Assembly (NCBI GenBank): GCA_021845595.1
Contig: JAJZVV010000004.1
Coordinates: 124,001-188,000 of the forward strand
Direction of reading: 5' to 3'
Length of the DNA stretch: 64,000 nucleotides
Source of the DNA: Pseudomonadota bacterium
GTDB lineage: Bacteria > Pseudomonadota > Alphaproteobacteria > Acetobacterales > Acetobacteraceae
How positions within the stretch are numbered: the stretch's first letter is position 1; every line of letters begins with the position of its first letter. This document shows positions 17,220-25,573 of the stretch, piece after piece. The position numbers and the translations under genes were made by a program. Under the pieces are notes generated by a model that worked only from the letters and a program-made list of their open reading frames with translations, was not told where the DNA came from and searched no databases.

Positions 17220-18212
17220 TTGCCGATCAAGCAGACGCATCGCTACCACGACCTCGACGACCCGCAGCGCCAGCCGCGCTTCACCGGCATCGCCAGCTTC
17301 TTCCGTGCCCCGCCGACCCAGAACCTGGCGGAGGCGGAGATCGGGCTCATCGGCGTGCCGTTCGATCTCGGCGTCACCAACCGCTCCGGCGCCCGCCACG
17401 GGCCCCGCGCGGTGCGCGAGCAATCCACTCTGCTGCGGCGAATCAATGGCAACACCGGGGTCGACCCCTTCGCGCTGGCCCGCGTGCGCGACCTCGGCGA
17501 TGCCTGGATCGAGCAGCCCTACGCGCTCGAGGGCGCGCAGGCCGAGATCACGGAATTTTTCGCCGCCGTGGTCGCCGCCGGCGTGACGCCGCTCGCCGTC
17601 GGCGGCGACCACTCGGTCTCGCTGCCGATCCTGCGCGCCGTCGCCGCCGGGGGCGCCATCGGGCTCGTTCATGTCGACGCGCATTGCGACACCGGGGACG
17701 ATTATATGGGCTCGCGGTTCCATCACGGCGCCCCGTTCCGCCGCGCCGTGGAGGAGGGGCTGCTCGACCCGGCGCGGGTGATCCAGATCGGCATCCGCGG
17801 CACCACCAACGACCCGGCCCTCTGGGGCTTCAGCCGCGCGCAGGGCATGCGCGTGCTCGACATGGACGAGTTCCACGATCGCGGCTGGCGCTTCGCGCTC
17901 GCCGAGGCACGGCGGATCATCGGCGCCGGCCCGGCCTATCTCAGCTTCGACATCGACGCGCTGGACCCGGTCTTCGCCCCCGGCACCGGCACGCCGGAGG
18001 CCGGTGGCATCGCCATGATCGAGGCGCTGCGGCTCCTGCGCGGCCTGCGCGGCCTCGACTTCGTCGGCGCCGACCTGGTCGAGGTCGCCCCACCCTTCGA
18101 CCCCTCCGGCCTCACCGCCTTCCACGGCGCCGCGCTGCTGTTCGAGGAACTGTGCCTGCTGGCCGAGGCCCGCGGCGCGCGCCATCCAAGCGCGGCGGAT
18201 CAAGCCCCCTGA
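17220..18212 (+). CDS. Agmatinase/arginase-family ureohydrolase
   Basis: This 330-residue binuclear manganese enzyme shows all metal-ligand motifs in order: [19 protein letters not shown] and SFDIDALDP, followed by GTGTPEAGG. The family hydrolyses agmatine, arginine, guanidinobutyrate or related guanidino compounds to urea and an amine. Length and the TGTPEAGG loop favour an agmatinase-like rather than a classical arginase role, but the substrate is not proven. The start is TTG at 17220, with a very good GGGAGG five bases upstream; no ATG lies close to the conserved N-terminus. Confidence 0.85.
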   Translation: MPIKQTHRYHDLDDPQRQPRFTGIASFFRAPPTQNLAEAEIGLIGVPFDLGVTNRSGARHGPRAVREQSTLLRRINGNTGVDPFALARVRDLGDAWIEQPYALEGAQAEITEFFAAVVAAGVTPLAVGGDHSVSLPILRAVAAGGAIGLVHVDAHCDTGDDYMGSRFHHGAPFRRAVEEGLLDPARVIQIGIRGTTNDPALWGFSRAQGMRVLDMDEFHDRGWRFALAEARRIIGAGPAYLSFDIDALDPVFAPGTGTPEAGGIAMIEALRLLRGLRGLDFVGADLVEVAPPFDPSGLTAFHGAALLFEELCLLAEARGARHPSAADQAP

Positions 18213-18225
18213 CACGCATCCGGGC

Positions 18226-18254
18226 TTGCGTCGGGGCGCGCTCTCGGTCATATC
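18226..18254 (+). promoter_or_regulatory. Possible rpsB promoter and leader
   Basis: TTGCGT (18226-18231), 17 bases, then CATATC (18249-18254) is a plausible but imperfect sigma70-type promoter. The leader of about 130 bases contains a 7-base hairpin (GCCGGAC, loop AGC, GTCCGGC at 18265-18281). A long structured leader fits S2 autoregulation known elsewhere, but I cannot show it here. Confidence 0.3.
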
Positions 18255-18393
18255 CCCGCGCGGTGCCGGACAGCGTCCGGCGCCAATTCACACGCGTGGC
18301 GACTTTCCTGGGGCGATGCCCCGGGTCCGGTGCCGTCTGATCGGCGGCCGGCCGCGCGGAGGGTCAACCGGACGGACGGAAAGGACACGCATC

Positions 18394-19149
18394 ATGGCGA
18401 TGCCCGACTATTCGCTGCGCCAACTGCTCGAATCAGGGGTGCATTTCGGCCACCATACACGCCGCTGGAACCCGCGCATGGCGCCGTTCCTCTTCGGCGT
18501 GCGCAACCAGGTCCACATCATCGACCTGGAACAGACCATGCCGCTGCTGGACCGCGCGCTGCGGGCCCTGCGCGACATCACCGCGGCCGGCGGGCGGGTG
18601 CTGTTCGTCGGCACCAAGCGCGCGGCGGCGGACGCAGTGGCGGACGCGGCGCGCCGCTGCGGGCAGTACTACGTCAACCATCGCTGGCTCGGCGGCACGC
18701 TGACCAACTGGAAGACCATCACCGGCAGCATCAAGCGCCTGCGCCAGATCGACGAGATGCTCGGCGGCGAGGTCAGGGGCTTGACCAAGAAGGAAATCCT
18801 CCAGCTCAGCCGCCAGAAGGAGAAGCTGGAGCAGGCGCTCGGCGGCATCAAGGAAATGGGCGGGCTGCCGGACATCCTGTTCATCATCGACACCAACAAG
18901 GAGAAGCTGGCGGTCGCCGAGGCAGTCAAGCTCGGCATCCCGGTCGCCGCCGTGCTCGACAGCAATTCGGACCCCGAGGGCGTCACCTACCCGATCCCGG
19001 GCAATGATGACGCCATCCGCGCCATCAGCCTCTATTGCGACCTCGCGGTGGCCTCGGTGCTCGATGGCATCAGCGCGGAGATGGCGGCCTCCGGCCAGGA
19101 TATCGGCGCGGCCGAGGAACTGCCCGCGGCAGCCCTGCCCGAGGCTTGA
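18394..19149 (+). CDS. rpsB: 30S ribosomal protein S2
   Basis: This 251-residue small-subunit protein has the S2 hallmarks [25 protein letters not shown] and [16 protein letters not shown], and the C-terminal [21 protein letters not shown] 18394 is preceded by AAGGA; the frame is open further upstream but without homologous sequence. It forms the usual pair with tsf. Confidence 0.97.
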   Translation: MAMPDYSLRQLLESGVHFGHHTRRWNPRMAPFLFGVRNQVHIIDLEQTMPLLDRALRALRDITAAGGRVLFVGTKRAAADAVADAARRCGQYYVNHRWLGGTLTNWKTITGSIKRLRQIDEMLGGEVRGLTKKEILQLSRQKEKLEQALGGIKEMGGLPDILFIIDTNKEKLAVAEAVKLGIPVAAVLDSNSDPEGVTYPIPGNDDAIRAISLYCDLAVASVLDGISAEMAASGQDIGAAEELPAAALPEA

Positions 19150-19224
19150 GCGTCATTCGGGCCTGAGCACCTCGGGGGCCGATCGGTCCAACCGAGGCCG
19201 CGCCCGCAATCTGGGAGATCGACG

Positions 19225-20142
19225 ATGGCCGAAATCACGGCGTCACTGGTCAAGGAACTGCGCGACAAGACCGGCGCAGGCATGATGGACTGCAAGCGCG
19301 CCCTGTCGGAGAATGGCGGAGAGCTGGAAGCCGCGGTCGACTGGCTGCGCAAGAAGGGCCTCGCGGCTGCCGCCAAGCGGTCCGGCCGGGTCGCCGCGGA
19401 AGGGCTGATCGGCGTGCTCTCCGCCCCGGCCAAGGCGGCGATGGTCGAGGTCAACGCCGAGACCGATTTCGTCGCCCGCAATGAGACCTTTCAGTCCTTC
19501 GTCATGCACGTCGCGCAGGTGGCGCTGCATGTCGGGGAGAACCTGGAGGCGATCGCCGCGGCCCCCTATCCGGGCACCGGGCGCAGCGTCGGGGAGGAGT
19601 TGACCCATCTGGTCGCCACCATCGGCGAGCACATGGCGATCCGGCGCGCCCGCGTGCTCTCGGTGCCGCACGGCGCGGTGGCGACCTACGTCCATTCGGC
19701 GCTGAAGCCCGGCCTGGGCAAGATCGGCGTGCTGGTGGCGATCGAGGGCAACAGCGAGATCGCCAGCCTGGAGACGCTCGGCCGGCAGGTCGGCATGCAC
19801 ATCGCCGCCGCCCGCCCCGAGGCTTTGGAGATCGACGCCGTCGATCCCGCCGCCCTGGCGCGCGAGCGCAGCGTGCTCGCCGAGCAGGCCCGGGCCTCGG
19901 GCAAGCCGGAAGCGATCATCGAGAAGATGGTCGAGGGCCGGATCCGCAAATACTACGAGGAAGTCGTGCTGCTCGAGCAGATCTGGGTGCATGACGGCGA
20001 GAGCCGGGTGCGCGCGGTGCTGCAGAAGGCGGGCGCGAAGCTCGCCGGGTTCGCCCGCTTCCAGCTGGGCGAGGGCATCGACAAGGTGGCCGGCGGGGAC
20101 TTCGCGGCCGAGGTGGCGGCCGCGGCGGGGCTCGCCGGCTGA
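19225..20142 (+). CDS. tsf: Translation elongation factor Ts
   Basis: This 305-residue protein is the guanine nucleotide exchange factor for EF-Tu. The signature [16 protein letters not shown] and the first core motif [11 protein letters not shown] (contact with EF-Tu) are intact. GGGAG precedes the ATG. The 75-base rpsB-tsf gap contains an inverted repeat (CCTCGG at 19171, CCGAGG at 19193) that could attenuate readthrough. A stronger hairpin follows tsf. Confidence 0.97.
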   Translation: MAEITASLVKELRDKTGAGMMDCKRALSENGGELEAAVDWLRKKGLAAAAKRSGRVAAEGLIGVLSAPAKAAMVEVNAETDFVARNETFQSFVMHVAQVALHVGENLEAIAAAPYPGTGRSVGEELTHLVATIGEHMAIRRARVLSVPHGAVATYVHSALKPGLGKIGVLVAIEGNSEIASLETLGRQVGMHIAAARPEALEIDAVDPAALARERSVLAEQARASGKPEAIIEKMVEGRIRKYYEEVVLLEQIWVHDGESRVRAVLQKAGAKLAGFARFQLGEGIDKVAGGDFAAEVAAAAGLAG

Positions 20143-20163
20143 CGCCAGCGCTTGCTGCCGTTT

Positions 20164-20210
20164 GCGCGGATGGGTGGCGCTTGTTCGCCCATCCGCGCCC
20201 CGCTAGTTTC
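20164..20210 (+). terminator. Hairpin between tsf and pyrH
   Basis: A perfect 11-base stem (GCGCGGATGGG at 20164-20174 and CCCATCCGCGC at 20188-20198) with a 13-base loop lies 22 bases after tsf. A weak T-run (CTAGTTTCGT) follows. It probably separates rpsB-tsf from pyrH-frr, fully or partly. Confidence 0.6.
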
Positions 20211-20246
20211 GTCTCGCCGCCGTCGCCCCAGCCCTGCAGGAGCTGC

Positions 20247-20972
20247 ATGACCGACCAGCCGATCTACCGTCGCGTGCTGCTGAAGGTCTCTGGCGAAGCG
20301 CTGATGGGGCAGCGCGACTACGGGCTGGACAATGACATGGTTCAGCGCATCGCCGCCGATATCGGCGCCGTCGTGGCCATGGGGGTGCAGGTCAGCGTCG
20401 TCATCGGCGGCGGCAACATCTTCCGGGGCGTGTCCGCCGCCGCTTCGGGCATGGACCGGGCGCAAGCCGACTATATGGGCATGCTGGCAACGGTGATGAA
20501 CGCACTCGCGGTGCAGAGCGCGCTCGAGAAGCTCGCGGTGCCGACGCGGGTGCAGTCGGCGATCCCGATGTCGAGCGTGTGCGAGCCCTATATCCGGCGC
20601 CGCGCCGAGCGGCACATGGAAAAAGGCCGGGTCGTGATCTTCGCCGCCGGCACCGGCAACCCGTTCTTCACCACCGACACCGCAGCGGCTCTGCGCGCCG
20701 CCGAGATGAAATGCGACGCCCTGCTCAAGGGCACGCAGGTGGACGGGGTCTATTCCGCCGACCCGCGCAAGGTCCATGACGCCGCGCGCTACCAGAGCCT
20801 GACCTATCTCGATGTCCTGGCCAACGAACTCGCGGTGATGGATGCGGCCGCGATCAGCCTGGCGCGGGAGAACGGCCTGCCGATCCTGGTCTTCAACGTC
20901 CATGCCGCCGGCGCCTTCGCCGATGTGATGCGCGGGCGGGGCCGGTTCACGCGAATTTCCGAGCATCCCTGA
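20247..20972 (+). CDS. pyrH: UMP kinase
   Basis: This 241-residue hexameric amino-acid-kinase-fold enzyme phosphorylates UMP to UDP. Motifs are [11 protein letters not shown] at the N-terminus, [10 protein letters not shown], and the nucleotide segment [23 protein letters not shown] 20247 has AGGAG six to ten bases upstream. It starts the run pyrH-frr-uppS-cdsA-dxr-rseP-bamA, an order conserved in proteobacteria. Confidence 0.97.
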   Translation: MTDQPIYRRVLLKVSGEALMGQRDYGLDNDMVQRIAADIGAVVAMGVQVSVVIGGGNIFRGVSAAASGMDRAQADYMGMLATVMNALAVQSALEKLAVPTRVQSAIPMSSVCEPYIRRRAERHMEKGRVVIFAAGTGNPFFTTDTAAALRAAEMKCDALLKGTQVDGVYSADPRKVHDAARYQSLTYLDVLANELAVMDAAAISLARENGLPILVFNVHAAGAFADVMRGRGRFTRISEHP

Positions 20973-20991
20973 ACGAAGGGAGACACGCGCT

Positions 20992-21558
20992 TTGGTGGCC
21001 GATCTCAACGCTCTGAAACAGGATATCTCGCACCGCATGGACGGGGCGCTGGAGGCGCTGCGTCGCGAATTCGGCGGGCTGCGCACCGGGCGGGCAAGCC
21101 CGGCGCTGCTCGAGCCGGTTCATGTGCAGGCCTACGGCGCCTCGATGCCGCTCGGCCAAGTCGGCACGGTCAACGTGCCCGAACCGCGCATGATCACGGT
21201 CCAGGTCTGGGACCGCGCCCTGGTCTCGGCGGTGGAGAAGGCGATCCGCGATGCCGGGCTCGGGCTCAATCCCGCCGCCGACGGCCAGCTCGTGCGGGTG
21301 CCGATCCCCCAGCTCACCACCGAGCGCCGTGCCGAGCTCGCCAAGGCGGCCGGACGCTATGCCGAGGCGGCGCGGGTCGCCGTGCGCGCGGTGCGGCGCG
21401 ATGGCATGGAGCAGATCAAGGCGGTCGAGAAAAAGCATCAGATCAGCGAGGACGACGCCAAGGACTGGGCCGACGAGATTCAGAAACTGACGGACCAGCA
21501 TATCAAGAAGGTTGATGAGCTGCTGGTGGAAAAGGAAAAAGATATCCGCCAGGTCTGA
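20992..21558 (+). CDS. frr: Ribosome recycling factor
   Basis: This protein of about 188 residues splits post-termination ribosomes together with EF-G. It has the RRF pattern [18 protein letters not shown], the [25 protein letters not shown] region split across the sequence, and a long C-terminal helix. The start is TTG at 20992 or GTG at 20995; AAGGGAG lies about ten bases before the TTG. Either gives a normal family length. Confidence 0.96.
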   Translation: MVADLNALKQDISHRMDGALEALRREFGGLRTGRASPALLEPVHVQAYGASMPLGQVGTVNVPEPRMITVQVWDRALVSAVEKAIRDAGLGLNPAADGQLVRVPIPQLTTERRAELAKAAGRYAEAARVAVRAVRRDGMEQIKAVEKKHQISEDDAKDWADEIQKLTDQHIKKVDELLVEKEKDIRQV

Positions 21559-21583
21559 GCCGTTCAGCGGGGTTGCCCAGCAC

Positions 21584-22345
21584 ATGTCGCCTCTGATTGC
21601 CAGCGCGCCTGATCTGCGGCCTCGCGCCGATTCGCCCTGCGGAACCCTGCCGGCGCACGTCGCCATCATCATGGATGGCAACGGGCGCTGGGCCGCGGCG
21701 CGTGGCCTGCCGCGCGTCGCCGGGCATCGCGCCGGGGCGCAGGCGGTGCGGCGGACCATCGAGGCGGCCCTGCAGCATGGCGTGCAGTGGCTCACCCTCT
21801 ACGCCTTCAGCAGCGAGAACTGGCGCCGCCCCGAGGGCGAGATCACCGACCTCACCGGCCTGCTGCGCCATTATCTCCGCAACGAGGTCACCGAGCTGGC
21901 CGCCAATGGCGTGCGCCTGCGGGTAATCGGCGAGCGCCGCCGCTTCGCCGCCGACATCCAGGCCGCCTTCGTCGATGCCGAGCGGCTCACCGCCGGCAAT
22001 GCGCGGCTCAATGTGACGGTGGCGCTCTCCTATGGCGGGCGCAGCGAGATCGTCGCCGCCGCGCGCCGCGTCGCCGAAGCGGCGCTGGCCGGCACGCTGG
22101 ACCCGGCCGCGCTCGACGAGGCCGGCTTCGCGGAGAAGCTCTTCACCGCCGGAACCCCGGACCCGGACCTCATCCTGCGCACCAGCGGCGAGCGCCGGCT
22201 GTCGAATTTCCTGCTGTGGCAGGCGGCCTATGCGGAGCTGGTCTTCCTCGACGTGCTCTGGCCGGATTTCGGCGCCCAGCATTTCGCCGAGGCGCTGGCC
22301 GACTATGCACGGCGGGAGCGGCGTTTTGGCGCCCGGCCCGTCTGA
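21584..22345 (+). CDS. uppS: Isoprenyl (undecaprenyl) diphosphate synthase
   Basis: This 253-residue cis-prenyltransferase makes the C55 carrier lipid for peptidoglycan and O-antigen. The catalytic Asp is in HVAIIMDGNGRWA; the second signature is DLILRTSGERRLSNFLLW. I took ATG 21584; upstream in-frame ATGs overlap frr and add unrelated residues. The cdsA TTG start lies inside its last 20 bases. Confidence 0.95.
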   Translation: MSPLIASAPDLRPRADSPCGTLPAHVAIIMDGNGRWAAARGLPRVAGHRAGAQAVRRTIEAALQHGVQWLTLYAFSSENWRRPEGEITDLTGLLRHYLRNEVTELAANGVRLRVIGERRRFAADIQAAFVDAERLTAGNARLNVTVALSYGGRSEIVAAARRVAEAALAGTLDPAALDEAGFAEKLFTAGTPDPDLILRTSGERRLSNFLLWQAAYAELVFLDVLWPDFGAQHFAEALADYARRERRFGARPV

Positions 22346-23198
22346 ATCCCCGAGCGGCGCGAGGCCGGCAACGCCAGAACTCGGGTTGCGCCTGCTCTCT
22401 GCGGCCATTCTCGGCCCCACGGCCCTGCTCTGCCTGTGGTTCGGCGCCGCCCCCTGGATTCTGCTCATCGGCCTCGGCGCCGTCGGGCTGGGCGCCGAGT
22501 GGGCCGCCCTCGCGGGCCAGCGCCCGGCCAGCGCGGCAGCGGTGGCGCTGATGGGCGGGTTGGCCCTGGCCACGCTCGAGGGCGCGGTGGAGCATCCGGG
22601 GCTGGCGTTCGGGCTGCTCGGCTCTGGGGGGGCGCTGGCCTGGTGGTTCGCACGGCCGGGCGCCCACGCGCTGCGGCTGGCCGCCGGCGCGTTCTATATC
22701 GGGCTGGCGATGCTGGCCCTGCTCTGGCTGCGCAGCGATCAGAGCGCCGCGGGGTTGATCGGGCGGGCGAACACGCTGTTCGTGGTGCTGCTGGTCTGGG
22801 CCAGCGACAGCGGCGCCTATGCGGCCGGCCGCCTGATCGGCGGGCCTAAGCTGGCGCCCGCGATCTCGCCGGGGAAGACCTGGGCCGGGGCGCTCGGCGG
22901 GCTGGCCGCCGCCTGTCTGTTCGGGCTCGCCTTTGCTGCCCTGGCGCGGACCGCGCTGCCGGACGCGAGCGCCTCCGTGCCACGCGCGGCGCTGATCGCG
23001 GGTGGGCTCGGGGTCGTGGCCCAGGCCGGCGATCTTCTCGAAAGTGCCATCAAGCGCCATGTCGGGGTGAAGGATTCGGGCTGGCTGATCCCCGGCCATG
23101 GCGGTCTGCTCGATCGGCTGGACGCGCTGCTGGCGGCGGCGCCGGTGGCCGCCTTGCTGTCACTCTGGACCGGCCGGGGAGCCTTGCTGTGGAGTTGA
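22326..23198 (+). CDS. cdsA: Phosphatidate cytidylyltransferase
   Basis: This integral membrane enzyme of about 290 residues makes CDP-diacylglycerol from phosphatidate and CTP, the entry to phospholipids. The CdsA signature is complete near the C-terminus: SAIKRHVGVKDSGWLIPGHGG followed by LLDRLD. At least seven hydrophobic segments precede it. The start is inferred to be TTG 22326, with GGGAG upstream, overlapping uppS by 20 bases; no ATG/GTG lies between it and the conserved domain. It overlaps dxr by ten bases. Confidence 0.92.
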   Translation: MAPGPSESPSGARPATPELGLRLLSAAILGPTALLCLWFGAAPWILLIGLGAVGLGAEWAALAGQRPASAAAVALMGGLALATLEGAVEHPGLAFGLLGSGGALAWWFARPGAHALRLAAGAFYIGLAMLALLWLRSDQSAAGLIGRANTLFVVLLVWASDSGAYAAGRLIGGPKLAPAISPGKTWAGALGGLAAACLFGLAFAALARTALPDASASVPRAALIAGGLGVVAQAGDLLESAIKRHVGVKDSGWLIPGHGGLLDRLDALLAAAPVAALLSLWTGRGALLWS

Positions 23199-24346
23199 GA
23201 AGCGTCACCGTGCTGGGCAGTACCGGCAGCGTCGGCACCCAGACCGTGTCCCTGCTGCACGCGCCGGACCGTTTTCGCGTCCGGGCCCTGGTGGGGGGGC
23301 GCAACGCCGCGTTGCTCGCCGAGCAGGCGCGCGCTCTGCGCGCCGAGCTGGCCGTGGTCAACGACAAAGATGCCTATCCCACGCTGCGGGACGCGCTCGC
23401 GGGCAGCGGCATCGCCTGCGCCGCCGGCCCCGAGGCGGTGGTGGACGCGGCGGCGATGGACGCGGACTGGACCATGGCCGCCATCACCGGGGCGGCCGGG
23501 CTGCCGGCGACGCTGGCCGCGATCCGCCGCGGCCGCGCCGTCGCCCTGGCCAACAAGGAGGCGCTCGTCTCCGCCGGGGACGTGATGCTGCGCGCCGTGC
23601 AGGCGGCCGGCGCCCAACTGCTGCCGGTCGACTCCGAGCACAATGCGATCTTCCAGTCGCTCGCCGACGGCAATCGCGCGGCCGTCGAGCGCATCGTACT
23701 CACCGCCTCCGGCGGTCCGTTCCGCAGCGCGAGCCTCGAGGACATGGCAGCGGCCACGCCGGAGGCGGCACTGCGCCATCCGGTCTGGTCGATGGGCGCC
23801 AAGATCAGCATCGATTCGGCAACGCTGATGAACAAGGGGCTGGAACTGATCGAGGCGGTGCGCCTGTTCGCGCTCGCCCCGGAGCAGGTGGACATCCTGG
23901 TCCATCCGCAATCGGTGATCCACGGCATGGTCTGCTACCGCGACGGCAGCGTGCTGGCCCAGCTCGGCTCACCGGACATGCGTGTGCCGATCGCCCATAC
24001 CCTCGCCTGGCCGGAGCGTATGGCGACGCCGGCACCCCGGCTGGATCTCGCGCAGCTCGGCCGGCTGGAATTCGCGCCGCCCGATCCGGTGCGCTTTCCC
24101 GCCTTGCGTCTGGCCCGCGAGGCCTTGCAGGCCGGCGGCGGCGGCCCCACCATCCTGAGCGCGGCCAACGAGGTCGCGGTCGAGGCCTTTCTTGCCCGGC
24201 GCATCGGCTTTCTGGACATCGCCGCGACCGCCGAACGGGTGCTGACGCGGCTCGGCGCCCCGCCGCTGGACGATCTGGACACGGTGATCGCACTCGACCA
24301 GGCCGCGCGGCGCGCCGCCGCGCAGATCATCGCCCGCGCCGCCTGA
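23189..24346 (+). CDS. dxr: 1-deoxy-D-xylulose 5-phosphate reductoisomerase
   Basis: This 385-residue NADPH enzyme makes 2-C-methyl-D-erythritol 4-phosphate in the MEP isoprenoid pathway. It shows the NADPH motif TVLGSTGSVGTQT, ALANKEALVSAGD, the metal/substrate segment LLPVDSEHNAIFQ, and the serine loop TASGGPF. The start is GTG inside the end of cdsA. The pathway feeds the UppS product encoded just upstream. Confidence 0.96.
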   Translation: MELRSVTVLGSTGSVGTQTVSLLHAPDRFRVRALVGGRNAALLAEQARALRAELAVVNDKDAYPTLRDALAGSGIACAAGPEAVVDAAAMDADWTMAAITGAAGLPATLAAIRRGRAVALANKEALVSAGDVMLRAVQAAGAQLLPVDSEHNAIFQSLADGNRAAVERIVLTASGGPFRSASLEDMAAATPEAALRHPVWSMGAKISIDSATLMNKGLELIEAVRLFALAPEQVDILVHPQSVIHGMVCYRDGSVLAQLGSPDMRVPIAHTLAWPERMATPAPRLDLAQLGRLEFAPPDPVRFPALRLAREALQAGGGGPTILSAANEVAVEAFLARRIGFLDIAATAERVLTRLGAPPLDDLDTVIALDQAARRAAAQIIARAA

Positions 24347-24376
24347 TACGCGCTGCCACCCAAGGGATCGGAGACC

Positions 24377-25492
24377 ATGCTGCTGCATTTCCCGGACGCC
24401 GCCCGCACCGCGATCGCCTTTGCCATCGTGCTCGGGGTTCTGGTGTTCGTGCACGAACTCGGTCACTACCTCGCCGCCCGCTGGCGTGGGGTGCATGTCG
24501 AGACCTTCGCCATCGGGTTCGGCCATCCGCTGGCGCGCTGGACCGACCGGCGTGGCACGGTCTGGAAGCTCGGCTGGCTGCCGCTCGGCGGCTTCGTCAA
24601 GCTGCACGGCCAGGGGCTCGCCGGCGGAACCGAAGCGACCGCGAGCGACGAGCCGCTGCAGGCCGGCCGCACCTTCCACGACAAGCCGGTGCTGTCGCGC
24701 GCCATCGTTGTCGCCGCCGGGCCGGTGGCAAACTTCCTGCTCGCCATCGTGCTGTTCGCCGCCCTCTTCGCCACCGCCGGGCGCCCGGTCGCATTGCCGG
24801 TGGTCGGTGAAGTGGCACCCAACTCGGCCGCCGCGCGCGGCGGTCTCGCCCCGGGGGACCGCATCCTCGCCATCAACGGCACCGAAATCAGCCGGTTCCA
24901 GGACATCCAGCGCATCGTCCAGGCCCGCCCCGATACCGTGCTGGCGCTGAGCGTGCAGCGCGGCGGCAAGGAGATTCCGCTGGCGGTGACGACCGGCAGC
25001 CGCGAGCAGAACGGCAGCCGCATCGGCCTGCTCGGCATCACCGGCGGCGCCGCCGTTCTCGAGCGCCTGTCGCCGCCCGCAGCCCTCGCGGCAGGCGCGG
25101 AGGAGACTTGGCAGATCGCCCGGGACACCGCGGTCAGTCTCTGGCAGATGCTGCGCGGCCAACGCGGCGCGGACGATCTCGGCGGGCCGCTGCGCATTGC
25201 CGAGCTGTCGGGCCAGGTCGCACGCCTGGGCGTTTCCAGCCTCGTGTCGTTCATCGCCCTTCTCTCGGTCAATCTCGGGCTGATCAACCTCTTCCCGGTT
25301 CCGGTCCTGGACGGCGGGCATCTCCTGTTCTATCTGGCCGAGGTCTTGCTGGGCCGGCCGATTCCGGCGCGCGCACAGGAAATCGGGTTGCGCGCCGGAT
25401 TTGCCGTCCTGGTCGGGGTGTTCGTGTTTGCAACGTGGAACGATCTCAGCCATTTCGGGCTGTTCCGCTGGATCGCTGGATTGATCGGGTAA
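24377..25492 (+). CDS. rseP: Site-2 protease RseP/MmpA, intramembrane zinc metalloprotease
   Basis: This 371-residue inner-membrane protease cleaves anti-sigma factors and signal peptides within the membrane. The zinc site HELGH is at residues 26-30 in the first helix, and the third ligand motif NLFPVPVLDGGHLLFY is near the C-terminus. A single PDZ domain (around residues 130-210, GGLAPGDRILAINGTEI) lies between them. In Caulobacter the orthologue is MmpA. It lies between dxr and bamA as usual. Confidence 0.95.
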   Translation: MLLHFPDAARTAIAFAIVLGVLVFVHELGHYLAARWRGVHVETFAIGFGHPLARWTDRRGTVWKLGWLPLGGFVKLHGQGLAGGTEATASDEPLQAGRTFHDKPVLSRAIVVAAGPVANFLLAIVLFAALFATAGRPVALPVVGEVAPNSAAARGGLAPGDRILAINGTEISRFQDIQRIVQARPDTVLALSVQRGGKEIPLAVTTGSREQNGSRIGLLGITGGAAVLERLSPPAALAAGAEETWQIARDTAVSLWQMLRGQRGADDLGGPLRIAELSGQVARLGVSSLVSFIALLSVNLGLINLFPVPVLDGGHLLFYLAEVLLGRPIPARAQEIGLRAGFAVLVGVFVFATWNDLSHFGLFRWIAGLIG

Positions 25493-25573
25493 CCGACCGA
25501 TCGGGTGATCTGCTGATCGGAAGCCGAACGGGCTCAGGCTGCGGGCCGGCAGGGTCGAGGTGGGAGAAGGGCT

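Noticed and set aside
18265-18281. Hairpin in the rpsB leader as a terminator
   Set aside because: The stem has only seven pairs with a three-base loop, no T-run, and lies between a plausible promoter and an essential gene.
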